Of a stretch of DNA of 64,000 bases, positions 8,793 through 16,990 are shown piece after piece. Origin of the DNA: VAZQ01 sp963821505 (GTDB taxonomy: Bacteria; Pseudomonadota; Alphaproteobacteria; Rhizobiales; Xanthobacteraceae); contig CAWGEH010000028.1 of NCBI GenBank assembly GCA_963821505.1, positions 186,001 through 250,000 of the forward strand. The letters run 5' to 3'. The first letter of the stretch is position 1, and each line of letters starts with the position of its first letter. The notes under the pieces were generated by a model that did not search any database, was not told where the DNA came from, and was given only the letters and a program-made list of their open reading frames with translations. The position numbers and the translations under genes were made by a program.

Positions 8793-10193
8793 ATGAAGAG
8801 AACCGCTTGTCCAGCCTTCGTCCGACCTGTTGTCATGGTAGTGGGCGTGTTGTGGTGGGGAGTGCAACAAGCGCAAAGTGAGGATCACGTCTTTGCGAAT
8901 CCGCCGATGCTCTCCAGTCGCGACGGACGGTTAGATGTCGATTTGGTCGCCGCGCCCAGCACTTACACGATCGATGGCCATGAGTTCCAGGGCATGCTCT
9001 ACAATGGCCAGTACATACCGCCGGTCTGGCGCGTCCGCTTGGGCGATACTCTAGCAGTTACCCTGCACAACCGCCTTTCCGAACAGACGAACTTGCATTT
9101 CCACGGGCTCGGCGTCTCGCCGCTCGGAAACGGGGACAATGTCTTCCTACATATTCCATCCGGAGGGAGCTTCACGTATCAAATCAAAATCCCAGAGAGA
9201 CACGTCGGGCTCTTCTGGTTTCATCCCCACATGCACGGGGAGGTGGACCGGCAGATCATTGGTGGTATGTCGGGCGGCATCATCGTTGAAGGCAGCGACC
9301 GCCTTTATCCCTTCCTGGAAAAGCTCACAGAACAGGTCATTCTCTTTAAACACCATCCAATTGGTCGGGCAGACTACCAGGAACTGGTCACCGTCAACGG
9401 CACCGTGGCGCCGACGTTCCTGATTCGACCGGGTGAGGCGCAGTTCTGGGAGATGGGCAACATCGGGGCCGATCGGTTCCTGATGGTGAAAGTCGAGGGC
9501 ATGCCGTTCTACGTCATCGGCAGAGATGGGTATTTTCTGCCGCGTCCGATCAGAATGGATGAAGTGCTGCTCGGACCTGGGCAACGGGTGTCGGCGATTG
9601 CCGTTGGCGGCCAACCCGGCAGGTATGCCTTCAAGTCCGTTTCGCTCAAGTTCGACGAGCGCCAACCACCACTTCCCGAGATCGACTTGGGAACTGTGGT
9701 GTCGCAAGGGCCGCCCGCAGACATTGCGGCGGCCGAGGCCGCGGTGCGCGGGCAGCACGTGAACGAGCCGCTCTACGTCGACGTCCTGCGGTCGACTCCG
9801 ATTGCACGCCGGCGCACTTTTGCGTTCTCGGTAAGCCCAGACAAGACGCGCTTCTTCATTAATGATGAGGTATTCGATGAAGATCGCACGGACGTGACCG
9901 TCAAGCTCGGGGACACGGAAGAGTGGACGATCCTAAACAAAGATTCTCAGTACCACGATTTCCATATCCATCAGACCGGATTTCTGGTCACCGAGGTCAA
10001 TGGCGTCGCCACGAATTTCGACGGCCTGCGCGACACCTTTAGCGTTCCGCCTATGAAGAACGGACAACCTGGTGCTGCGAAAATGATCATTCCGTTTACA
10101 AATCCTGAAATTGTGGGACGCTTTGTGTTTCATTGCCACGTGGTGAAACACGAAGACAAAGGCATGATGCAGACGATCGAGGTGCGTCCGTGA
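8793..10193 (+). CDS. Exported multicopper oxidase
   Basis: Three-domain cupredoxin oxidase of 466 residues with an N-terminal signal sequence (about residues 1-29). All four copper motifs are visible: HFHGL (102-106), WFHPHMHG (142-149), HDFHIHQTGF in the third domain and FHCHVVKHEDKGMM near the C terminus, giving the type 1 Cys, two His and an axial Met plus the trinuclear ligands. Such enzymes oxidise metal ions or phenolics with reduction of O2 to water in the periplasm. GGAGG lies 4 nt before the ATG. Base composition is less GC-rich than the genes to the right, suggesting an accessory origin. It is not next to copper-export genes, so the substrate is open. Confidence 0.92.
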   Translation: MKRTACPAFVRPVVMVVGVLWWGVQQAQSEDHVFANPPMLSSRDGRLDVDLVAAPSTYTIDGHEFQGMLYNGQYIPPVWRVRLGDTLAVTLHNRLSEQTNLHFHGLGVSPLGNGDNVFLHIPSGGSFTYQIKIPERHVGLFWFHPHMHGEVDRQIIGGMSGGIIVEGSDRLYPFLEKLTEQVILFKHHPIGRADYQELVTVNGTVAPTFLIRPGEAQFWEMGNIGADRFLMVKVEGMPFYVIGRDGYFLPRPIRMDEVLLGPGQRVSAIAVGGQPGRYAFKSVSLKFDERQPPLPEIDLGTVVSQGPPADIAAAEAAVRGQHVNEPLYVDVLRSTPIARRRTFAFSVSPDKTRFFINDEVFDEDRTDVTVKLGDTEEWTILNKDSQYHDFHIHQTGFLVTEVNGVATNFDGLRDTFSVPPMKNGQPGAAKMIIPFTNPEIVGRFVFHCHVVKHEDKGMMQTIEVRP

Positions 10194-10343
10194 CTACACA
10201 CTCGGACAAAGCTTCTCGATAATTGACACTGGTCAGCGAAGCTGTCCTGCACAGCGAAAAAAACTCGGGCGGACCGGGCGCTGCAGTTTTGCTAGACTGA
10301 TTCCATGAGCCGCCCGGAAGGCCGGAAGGAAGGAGGCCAGTCG

Positions 10344-10754
10344 ATGCCAAGCCTCAAGTTCAGCGTGCTCGACGCGTTCGATGACGTGCGCGCGAGCGGC
10401 CTTGTCCGCCCGGCCGCCGAGAAGTTTGCGGGGGCCTGGCTCGCCTGCTTTCTGGTGATGGCGCGTGGCAACATTTTCGCCGCGTTCAGTTTCGAGCACG
10501 CGCGCCTCGCATCGGTTTGCGGCATTGTCGGCGCGGCGGTGACCGTTGCCCTCCTCGTCCAGATGGACCGCACGACCGACAGCGTCGCCCGGCAGGCGAC
10601 GATCAGCGCGATCGCGACCTTCATCGGCGATATCTTCGCGCATCCGTCGCACTTTCCGCCGCAATGGGCGGAGCCGGTGGTCACGGCTGCGGTATCCGCG
10701 GCTATCGCCGTCGCCGTCTGGCACGCAAAGCGATGGGCGAAGACGTCTGCTTAG
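10344..10754 (+). CDS. Small membrane protein, unknown function
   Basis: 136-residue protein with three likely membrane helices: GAWLACFLVMA (about 30-45), the segment VCGIVGAAVTVALLV (about 55-75) and the C-terminal VVTAAVSAAIAVAVWHA. It ends in a basic AKRWAKTSA tail. I start at ATG 10344 because AAGGAGG lies 7 nt upstream, which is stronger than the site for the ATG at 10305. The stop codon overlaps the first base of a dispersed repeat, which probably also folds as its transcript end. I do not recognise the family. Confidence 0.6.
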   Translation: MPSLKFSVLDAFDDVRASGLVRPAAEKFAGAWLACFLVMARGNIFAAFSFEHARLASVCGIVGAAVTVALLVQMDRTTDSVARQATISAIATFIGDIFAHPSHFPPQWAEPVVTAAVSAAIAVAVWHAKRWAKTSA

Positions 10755-10857
10755 CGCATGTTCCGGAAAAGTGGGAACCGGTTTTCCGAACAGAACATGC
10801 GCAAAATCAAAAAATCTAGAGCGCATCACGATTTGATCCAATCGGGATGCGCTCTAG
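10754..10857. repeat. Dispersed double-palindrome repeat, family A copy 1
   Basis: Two palindromes in tandem. The first has outer arms GCGCATGTTC (10754) and GAACATGCGC (ending 10802) with inner GGAAAA/TTTTCC. The second is CTAGAGCGCATC (10816-10827) with GATGCGCTCTAG (10846-10857). Near-identical copies lie at 22489-22592 and 29672-29774, a decayed one at 31048-31129 and a sequence variant at 29409-29510. Confidence 0.9.
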
Positions 10858-11238
10858 CGCGGCCGCACCGCCGAGGCGTCCCTCCAACTCAGTCGCCGCG
10901 GTGCGCGCGGGCGGCGGACGCGATCTCGCCCATCGCAAGCGCGGTGACGGGATCGCCGATGCCGGCGCCGGACGCCAGCCGCCGATCGGCGCTTCGCATT
11001 CGCGGGCGGGTGCGTCGCCTCCCAGGCGTGGTGCGCAGCGGCGCATGCAGACGGGAATCGTTCGCCGCGGGTTGAAGAGTGACTCCGTGGCATCCGCGAA
11101 CCGGCACCTCGTTCCAGGAGCTGCGCGCGTTAACTACCCGGCGCGCCCTTTGAACCTATCCCACCCCCAGCGCGACTAATGACCTGAGAGCCTTTGCCGG
11201 GGACTTGATTGGCGAAGGCGGTCCGACAGGGGGGCACC
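10858..11238. other. Gap with possible minus-strand gene remnant
   Basis: 380 nt without a complete gene. One minus-strand frame (10889-10990) reads GDPVTALAMGEIASAARA near its end, which has the look of real protein, but the frame has no family I recognise, no start signal and no upstream continuation. It is probably the tail of a lost gene. Confidence 0.3.
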
Positions 11239-11343
11239 ATGCACGCAAGACGTGTGCTTTCGCTCGACTTTGATCTCGGCTCGCTCACGGTGCTCCTGAT
11301 CGGGATCAGTGCCGTTTCCATCCTGGCATTCAGCGGTTTCTGA
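11239..11343 (+). CDS. Candidate 34-residue single-helix membrane protein
   Basis: A short frame with a good translation signal: AGGGGGG lies 4 nt before ATG 11239. The product has a basic start (MHARRVLS), then a single hydrophobic helix (LTVLLIGISAVSILAF) and ends FSGF. It lies 81 nt upstream of the L,D-transpeptidase gene in the same direction, so it could be co-transcribed. No homologue is known to me; the frame could be fortuitous in high-GC DNA. Confidence 0.35.
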   Translation: MHARRVLSLDFDLGSLTVLLIGISAVSILAFSGF

Positions 11344-11424
11344 CGTTTCCGGCTCGCCTCCATGGCGAGCGCGGACGGCCTCTTGCCGCCGGCCAGCGTG
11401 AACCAGACCTTGGGGAGAATTCTC

Positions 11425-13143
11425 ATGTACAACCCACGATATAACCGCATCCTGGCGAGCACGGCTCTGGCGGTGATCCTCGCCGCTCCGCTGGCCGTCA
11501 TGGCGAAGAACAACAGCCAGGTCGCCGACGTGCCCATGGGCGCGGCCCCGTCCGCCTTGCCGGTGGCCGCGACGCCGGCCGAGCAGGCTCCGGCGCAAGC
11601 CGCCCCCGCGGCCGCAACCCCGGCAGAGGAGACGCCCGCGATCTCCAACGGCACATCCGCCGATCCGGCGGCCGCGACGGAGCAGACCGCAACCGAGCAG
11701 ACCGCCGCGCCGGATCCGCTGGCAGCGCTCGATCCGGCCGACCGCGCCGTTGCGGAAAAGATCCGCGACCTCCTGGCTTCGAAGCCGGACAGCTTTTTTG
11801 GCGGCAAGAAAGAGCGCGAGGCGGTCGAGGCATTCTACCAGAATCGCAATCTCGCGCCGCTTTGGCTCGACAAGGGTGTCGAGAATGCGCGCGCCGGAGC
11901 GGTCATCGCCCACCTGAAGAACGCCGATGCTGACGGCCTCGAGCCCGGCGATTATAAGGCGCCGAATTTCGCCGATGTCGGAGCGGATGCGCTGGCCGAG
12001 GCCGAGCTCAAGCTCACGCACACCGTGCTCACCTATGCGCGCCACCTGCAGGCCGGGCGCTTTGCCTACACCCGCGTGAGCCGCAACATCGAGCTGCCGC
12101 AGGCGGCGCCCGAACCCGCTGACATCCTGAGCAGCATCGCGGATGCCGCGGACGTGGGCAAATCGCTCGACCGCTACAGCCCGCAGAACGAGCCGTATCG
12201 CAAGCTCAAGGCGGCGCTGGCGGAGCTGCGCGCCAAGCCGGGCGCCGCGAAGAGCGAAGCCCGGCAGATCGAGACCATCATCGCGAACATGGAGCGCTGG
12301 CGCTGGTATCCGCGCGACCTCGGCAACAACCATGTGCTCGTCAACCAGCCGGACTTCACGCTCAAGGTGATGCACGACGGCGGCCAGGTGTGGACGACGC
12401 GTATCGTGATCGGCAAGCCCAGCATGCCGACGCCGCTGCTGAGCGAGACGATGAAAACCATCACCGTCAATCCGACCTGGACCGTGCCGCAGTCGATCGT
12501 GCGCAACGAATACCTGCCGGCGCTGGCGCAGGATCCCACCGTGCTCGAGCGCATGGGCCTGCGCGTGAGCTACAGCGGCGGCGGCGTGACCATCACCCAA
12601 CCGCCCGGCGCCGGGAATGCGCTCGGACGGGTCCGGTTCAACTTCCGCAACCGCTTCTCGGTCTATCAGCACGACACGCCGGACAAGAATTTGTTTGGCG
12701 AAGCGGTGCGCGCCTACAGCCACGGCTGCATGCGCGTGCAGGATCCGGCCAAATACGCCGAGGTTCTCCTCAACATCGCGCGCCCGCAGGAGCACTGGAC
12801 CGCGGAGAGGGTCAAGCGCATGTTCGGCGGCGCCGAGCAGGACCTCCAGCTGCAGCCGACGCCGATCTGGGTGCACCTGACCTATCAGACGGCTTTCGTC
12901 GACAACGCCGGCAAGCTGCAATTTCGACGCGACATCTACAATCTCGACAGCCGTACCCTGGCTGCGATCAAGCGCGAACGCGGCAATCTGGAGCCTGCGC
13001 CGGAGCACAAGCGCGAGCAGGAAGTGGCCAAATCCGCCCCCCGCAGACCCGCTCCTCCCGCGCACACCGGCGCTCTCTCGCAGCCGACGTATTCCACGCC
13101 GGGCTACGCCAGACTGCTCCCGCCGCAGTTCATCTATCGCTAG
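11425..13143 (+). CDS. YcbB/LdtD-like L,D-transpeptidase
   Basis: Periplasmic murein L,D-transpeptidase of 572 residues that makes 3-3 peptide cross-links. After a signal peptide (NRILASTALAVILAA) comes an Ala/Pro/Thr-rich linker (about 35-105), the scaffold domain typical of the YcbB group (FYQNRNLAPLWLDKG, about 130) and the YkuD catalytic domain. The catalytic motif SHGCMR starts at Ser432, so the nucleophilic Cys is residue 435; the upstream His lies in the SVYQHDTPDKNLF segment. I start at ATG 11425, where GGGGAGAA precedes it; the frame extends to 11362 but that part is not signal-like. The C-terminal Pro-rich tail is probably disordered. A terminator hairpin follows. Confidence 0.92.
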   Translation: MYNPRYNRILASTALAVILAAPLAVMAKNNSQVADVPMGAAPSALPVAATPAEQAPAQAAPAAATPAEETPAISNGTSADPAAATEQTATEQTAAPDPLAALDPADRAVAEKIRDLLASKPDSFFGGKKEREAVEAFYQNRNLAPLWLDKGVENARAGAVIAHLKNADADGLEPGDYKAPNFADVGADALAEAELKLTHTVLTYARHLQAGRFAYTRVSRNIELPQAAPEPADILSSIADAADVGKSLDRYSPQNEPYRKLKAALAELRAKPGAAKSEARQIETIIANMERWRWYPRDLGNNHVLVNQPDFTLKVMHDGGQVWTTRIVIGKPSMPTPLLSETMKTITVNPTWTVPQSIVRNEYLPALAQDPTVLERMGLRVSYSGGGVTITQPPGAGNALGRVRFNFRNRFSVYQHDTPDKNLFGEAVRAYSHGCMRVQDPAKYAEVLLNIARPQEHWTAERVKRMFGGAEQDLQLQPTPIWVHLTYQTAFVDNAGKLQFRRDIYNLDSRTLAAIKRERGNLEPAPEHKREQEVAKSAPRRPAPPAHTGALSQPTYSTPGYARLLPPQFIYR

Positions 13144-13195
13144 GACGCATCCCCGTCGTCACGACGCCGCGCACACGATCTGCCCCCTTCCCCAC

Positions 13196-13220
13196 GAAAC
13201 CCGGGCCGCGCCCGGGTTTC
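13196..13220 (+). terminator. Rho-independent terminator after the L,D-transpeptidase gene
   Basis: GAAACCCGGGC (13196-13206) pairs perfectly with GCCCGGGTTTC (13210-13220) around a CGC loop, 52 nt after the stop codon and followed by GCATTT. The U-tract is short, but the stem is strong. Confidence 0.65.
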
Positions 13221-13326
13221 GCATTTGAATGCGCAAGCTTGCTGGCCCAAATCCGCAGCGATAAGGTCCAGGGCGAAAAGGCGGTTTCGTCGCAAACAGC
13301 GTCGGGCCGAGAGCCGGCATGCGATC

Positions 13327-14202
13327 ATGATCAAACGATCCGGCGCAGTTTCGACCGTTGACGGCCTGCGCATCGGCCTGTTGGCGCTGACCCTCGCCGC
13401 TGTTCATTCCTCGGCCCAGGCGCAATCAGCCGATCTCGTGCTTTGCGACCGGCTCGCCGCTGATCCCACCGATCCGGACAAGCCCAAGGACGTCAAAGGC
13501 ACGCACGAGATCGACCCGTCCGACGTCGCGACGGCGATCAAATTCTGCAAGGTCGCGGCGGCGGCGTCACGCCGGGCGCTTTACGAGCTCGGTCGTGCCT
13601 ATGCGGCCAATCGGCAATTGCCGGAAGCGATCGGCGCCTATCGCAAGGCGGCCGACAAGGGGAGCACGTCGGCCATGGTCGAACTCGGCGTGCTGCTCGC
13701 GACCGGGTCGGGCATTGCCAAGGACGAAGCCCAGGCGCGCAAGCTGTTCGAGCGCGCCGCCGCGGGCGGCAACCCCCGCGGCGCCACCAATCTCGCGGCG
13801 CTCCCGGACAGTGCCGGCGCCCCGAACGCTGCCGGCGCGCCGGCGGATCCCGTCAAGGCCAGAGCCTTGCTGGCGAAAGCGGCGGAGACAAATTCAGCGG
13901 AAGCGCAGTATCAGCTCGGACTGATGACTGCGGAGGGCATCGGCGGGCCGAAGGACGATGTTGCCGCGCGGGCGCTGTTTGAAAAGGCGGCGGCGCAAGA
14001 TCATCCCGGGGCATTGGAGCGCATGGGCGCATTTGCGCAAGGCGGACGCGGCGGACCGCAGGACGCAAGCGCCGCCAAAGCGTATTACGAGAAAGCCGCG
14101 GCGCTCGGCAACGAAGATGCCAAGGCCGCTCTCAAGCGCGCGCAATGTCCCTATGTGATCAAGGACAAGCGCGGAAACGTCGTCACCACCCTTTGCTTCT
14201 AG
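13327..14202 (+). CDS. Exported Sel1-like repeat protein
   Basis: 291-residue protein with an N-terminal signal peptide (ending AQAQSA near residue 35) and Sel1/TPR-like repeats from about residue 78 onward. Clear repeat units read AMVELGVLLATGSGIAKD, AQYQLGLMTAEGIGGPKDD and ALERMGAFAQGGRGGPQD, each followed by an ARxLFEKAA-type helix. Such solenoids act as periplasmic or surface adaptor proteins. A Cys pair near the C terminus (AQCPYV and TTLCF) could form a disulfide. I chose ATG 13327 since the signal peptide begins there. It shares direction with the L,D-transpeptidase gene but is separated by a terminator. Confidence 0.82.
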   Translation: MIKRSGAVSTVDGLRIGLLALTLAAVHSSAQAQSADLVLCDRLAADPTDPDKPKDVKGTHEIDPSDVATAIKFCKVAAAASRRALYELGRAYAANRQLPEAIGAYRKAADKGSTSAMVELGVLLATGSGIAKDEAQARKLFERAAAGGNPRGATNLAALPDSAGAPNAAGAPADPVKARALLAKAAETNSAEAQYQLGLMTAEGIGGPKDDVAARALFEKAAAQDHPGALERMGAFAQGGRGGPQDASAAKAYYEKAAALGNEDAKAALKRAQCPYVIKDKRGNVVTTLCF

Positions 14203-14295
14203 CCAGGGCATTTTCCACTTGTATCGACCGCACGTTCAACGCCATGGCCGAGGCTCGGCGCGGCAAGTCGGTTCTGTCTAACCGACTTTCAGCTT

Positions 14296-14402
14296 TCATG
14301 GCGCGGAACGCGGGCAAGCCCGCGTTCCGGTGCCATCCACGTCTTCAGTGCAATGTAGGCCCTAAAAGACGTGGATGCCCGCGACAAGCGCGGGCATGAC
14401 GG
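14296..14402. repeat. Dispersed palindrome, family B copy 1, with nested hairpin
   Basis: Outer arms TCATGGC and GCATGACGG enclose CCACGTCTT / AAGACGTGG, the family B hallmark. The left arm contains a perfect 11-bp hairpin, CGGAACGCGGG (14304-14314) with CCCGCGTTCCG (14319-14329) around a CAAG loop. Other family B members lie near 22.4, 26.7, 35.0 and 56.7 kb. Confidence 0.8.
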
Positions 14403-14438
14403 AGAGGGCGATGTAATCCAACTGAAATCTGCTGCAGT

Positions 14439-14510
14439 GTCCCGGCTCCGACGTTCGTATCCCTTTGCAGCCCGCGCTCGTACCGCCGTCGGAACCACGG
14501 GGGTCTCCGG
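14439..14510. repeat. 72-nt dispersed repeat, family F copy 1
   Basis: This segment matches 29512-29581 closely, sharing GTATCCCTTTGCAGC and flanking GTCCCGG, CTCGTAC and CGTCGGAA blocks. Each copy can fold through CCGACG / CGTCGG arms. Confidence 0.75.
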
Positions 14511-14519
14511 CCGCGCGAT

Positions 14520-15494
14520 CTATCCCTGGCGGCCGATGGAAATCACCGCCTCGTCGGTCCGCTTGCCGTCGATGTCCCAGAACTTCTGGAAGTCCGGCCC
14601 GTCGAGATAAGCGAGCTCCTGGCCGATATTGACGAGCGTGGCCTTGAATTGATCCGACTGCACCGCCTTGGCGATGGCGGCGCGCAACGTCGTCACGATC
14701 GTCGGCGGCGTGCCCTTCGGCGCGAATATCCCGACCCAGAGATAGTATTCGACGTCGTAGCCGAGCTCCTTGAGCGTCGGCACGTCGGGCAGCAACTTCG
14801 AGCGGGTCGCGCTGAAAATGGCGAGCGGGCGCAGCTTGCCGGCTCTGATGTGCGGCAGCGTGGCCGACACCGATTGCGTCGTGACCTGCGCATTGTTGCC
14901 GAGGATGGCCATGATGGCCGGGCCGCCGCCATTGGTCGGGAGATGACGCAGCCGCAATGGGCCCGTTGCCTTTTCTAGATACGCCAGCGGCAGATGGCTC
15001 GCACCATAGAGCCCGCCCGAGCTGAAGACGAGCGTGTCCGGGTGCGCCTTGGCAGCCTCGATGAACTCCTTGAGCGTCTTGTAAGGCTGCTGGTCGTTGA
15101 CCAGGAGCAAGACCGGATCCGCGACCAGACGCGCCAGCGGAATGAAGTCGGCGCGGGTGGTCTTGGCCGGACGACCGAACAGCTTGTCGACCTCGGCGTA
15201 ACCGGAGATCCCGGTGTTGTGCGACAGCAACGTATATCCGTCGGGCTTGGCGGAGGCGACGAACTGCGCACCGACCTGCCCGGCGGCACCGGCCTTGGCC
15301 TCGACCACGACCGGCTGCTTGAGGATCGGCTCCATGGCCGTGGCCAGCGGCCGCGTCACCAGATCATTGACGCCGCCGGGCGGAAACGCGTTGATGATGG
15401 TGATCGCATGCGAGGGAAAAGCCTCCTGCGCGAATGCGCCTCCGGCCGCAAGCGCGGTCGCGGCGGTGCCGATGACGAAGCGACGGCGATCCAT
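14520..15494 (-). CDS. Bug/TctC-family periplasmic solute receptor 1
   Basis: 324-residue extracytoplasmic receptor of the tripartite tricarboxylate transporter type. A Tat-like or Sec signal (MDRRRFVIGTAATALAAGGAFA) leads to the Bug fold: NAFPPGGVNDLVTRPLA near residue 35, KPDGYTLL near 85, and TRSKLLPDVPTLKELG with WVGIFAPKGTP in the C-terminal lobe. These receptors bind carboxylates in the cleft between the lobes. No TctA or TctB membrane subunit accompanies it. It runs convergent to the Sel1 gene. Confidence 0.88.
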   Translation of the reverse strand: MDRRRFVIGTAATALAAGGAFAQEAFPSHAITIINAFPPGGVNDLVTRPLATAMEPILKQPVVVEAKAGAAGQVGAQFVASAKPDGYTLLSHNTGISGYAEVDKLFGRPAKTTRADFIPLARLVADPVLLLVNDQQPYKTLKEFIEAAKAHPDTLVFSSGGLYGASHLPLAYLEKATGPLRLRHLPTNGGGPAIMAILGNNAQVTTQSVSATLPHIRAGKLRPLAIFSATRSKLLPDVPTLKELGYDVEYYLWVGIFAPKGTPPTIVTTLRAAIAKAVQSDQFKATLVNIGQELAYLDGPDFQKFWDIDGKRTDEAVISIGRQG

Positions 15495-15766
15495 GTTGTT
15501 GCCCTCTGGAAACGGGATTGCCCAGTGTGGCGAATTAAAGCAGGTCGAGCAAAGCCCGCCAAATCAAAATCCGCGCGCCGAATGACGCACCCGCATGAGG
15601 CGGGCTCGCTTCGCTCCGCAGCAAGCGGGTGCAGCGATGCGGCAGTGCCGTGCCGATCGCAGCACCCCCTCCCCCAGCCCTGCGGTCACAGCATTTGTCT
15701 CACAAGCACCTGCGCGAGCGCAGGACGCACCTGCGCGAGCGCGTCGCGCGGACGCAAGTTCGCGCC

Positions 15767-16798
15767 CTATTTCCCCCCTCCCATCACGTCGCGCACGGCG
15801 GCGATGATGTCCGCGGGAAATGCGAAGGCCCGTGCATAGGCCGCCGCCATCTCCTCGCCGCGCATGGGATCGATGTGCAGGTTTCGCTTCTCGACGTCGG
15901 CGCGGAATTCCGGATCCGCCGTGGTGGCGCTTAACGCCGCGCGCAGCTCGTTGACGCGCTCGGGCGGCACGCCCGGCGGCGCCAGCACCGGACGGTCGAG
16001 CTTCTGCGCCACCATGATCAACTCGAGCTGCTGGCGGGTCGGCTCGTCCCGCACGAATTCCATGATGGCGGGCGTGTCGGGGAGATCCGAGCGTCGCGTT
16101 TCGGCGATGATGATCGGCACCAGGATTTTGCGCTCGGCGAACCAGCCGGGATGCAGCGCCTTGAACGCGGTGAGACGGGTGCCGCAGCGGCCGTCGAGCT
16201 CGCCGCGCTCGAGGGCGAGGTCGATGTCGCTGCCGGCCTTGTAGCCGGCGACCACCTTGATCCTGGTCCCGAACAGCTTGTTGAGCATCGCCGGATAGAG
16301 CTCCATCTCGGAGCCGGCCCCGATGCTTCCGACCGCGAGCTCCTTGACCAGCATGTCCTGCCAGGTCTTGACCGGCGAGGCGTGCCAGATGGTGCACACG
16401 CCCTCGGCGCGGTCGAGGGTGCCGAGCCAGTTGAACTTCAAGCTGTCAAAACGCGCGCCCTTGCTGCCCCAGAGCGGCGCGAACGGCACGTTCGAGTTGA
16501 TGATGCCGATGGTGGTTCCGTCCCGCGGCGCCGACGCATAAAGATAGTTCGCCGCCAGGAGACCGCCGGCGCCGGGCATGCTCTGCACGATCACATGCGG
16601 CCGGCCGGCGATGTGCTTGCCGATATGTTCCTGCAGGAGGCGCGCGTATTCCGCAAAGCCGCCGGCAACGCCGGTGCTGATCACGATGCGCAGGGTCTTG
16701 CCCTGGTAGAAGCCGGCGCCGTCCTGCGCCCGGCCGAGCGAGGCTTGCAGCGCAAGCAAGAGAAATCCCAAAGCCAATTGCGTGGTCAGCAGTCGCAT
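15767..16798 (-). CDS. Bug/TctC-family receptor 2
   Basis: 343-residue receptor, more divergent than the others. A signal peptide (MRLLTTQLALGFLLLALQ) is followed by GKTLRIVISTGVAGGFAEYARL, the binding-loop segment, and by APRDGTTIGIINSNVPF. The C-terminal lobe reads RRSDLPDTPAIMEFV and ends DVMGGGK. Start 16798 is chosen over 16849 because the signal peptide begins there and GCAGGGGG lies just upstream. It sits 272 nt upstream of receptor 1 in the same direction, so the two may share a transcript. Confidence 0.82.
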   Translation of the reverse strand: MRLLTTQLALGFLLLALQASLGRAQDGAGFYQGKTLRIVISTGVAGGFAEYARLLQEHIGKHIAGRPHVIVQSMPGAGGLLAANYLYASAPRDGTTIGIINSNVPFAPLWGSKGARFDSLKFNWLGTLDRAEGVCTIWHASPVKTWQDMLVKELAVGSIGAGSEMELYPAMLNKLFGTRIKVVAGYKAGSDIDLALERGELDGRCGTRLTAFKALHPGWFAERKILVPIIIAETRRSDLPDTPAIMEFVRDEPTRQQLELIMVAQKLDRPVLAPPGVPPERVNELRAALSATTADPEFRADVEKRNLHIDPMRGEEMAAAYARAFAFPADIIAAVRDVMGGGK

Positions 16799-16823
16799 GG
16801 CCCCCTGCCCGATCGTCACCGAT

Positions 16824-16956
16824 CTCGTGTCCCGGACGAGCGAGCGCAAGCGAGCGAAGATCCGGGACCCAGGAACTTAATGGCAGCCTCCCCCATGTGC
16901 GCTTCGCGGGTCTTGCGCTGGGTCCCGGGTCTCGTTCCGCTCGGCCGGGACACGAG
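16824..16956. repeat. Dispersed palindrome, family D copy 1 (uninterrupted)
   Basis: CTCGTGTCCCGG at the left is matched by CCGGGACACGAG at the right, with internal CCGGGACCCAGG / CTGGGTCCCGGG. It is the plain version of the element at 60210-60420, which carries two extra hairpins. Confidence 0.75.
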
Positions 16957-16990
16957 AGTGCGGCCGCGAATTCTGCGCCGAGATTGCCGG

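Larger units (their letters stand above)
14203..14519. other. Repeat-filled gap
   Basis: This 317-nt gap between the Sel1 gene and the convergent receptor gene contains a family B palindrome (14296-14402) and a copy of a 72-nt repeat (14439-14510). No gene is seen. Confidence 0.7.

Noticed and set aside
10233..10841. Minus-strand frames reading MDQIVMRSRFFDFAHVLFG at 10.8 kb and MDRIVMRSRFFDFAHVLFG at 22.5 kb as if a conserved protein
   Set aside because: The similarity comes from the family A DNA repeat on which both frames lie; they are not genes.
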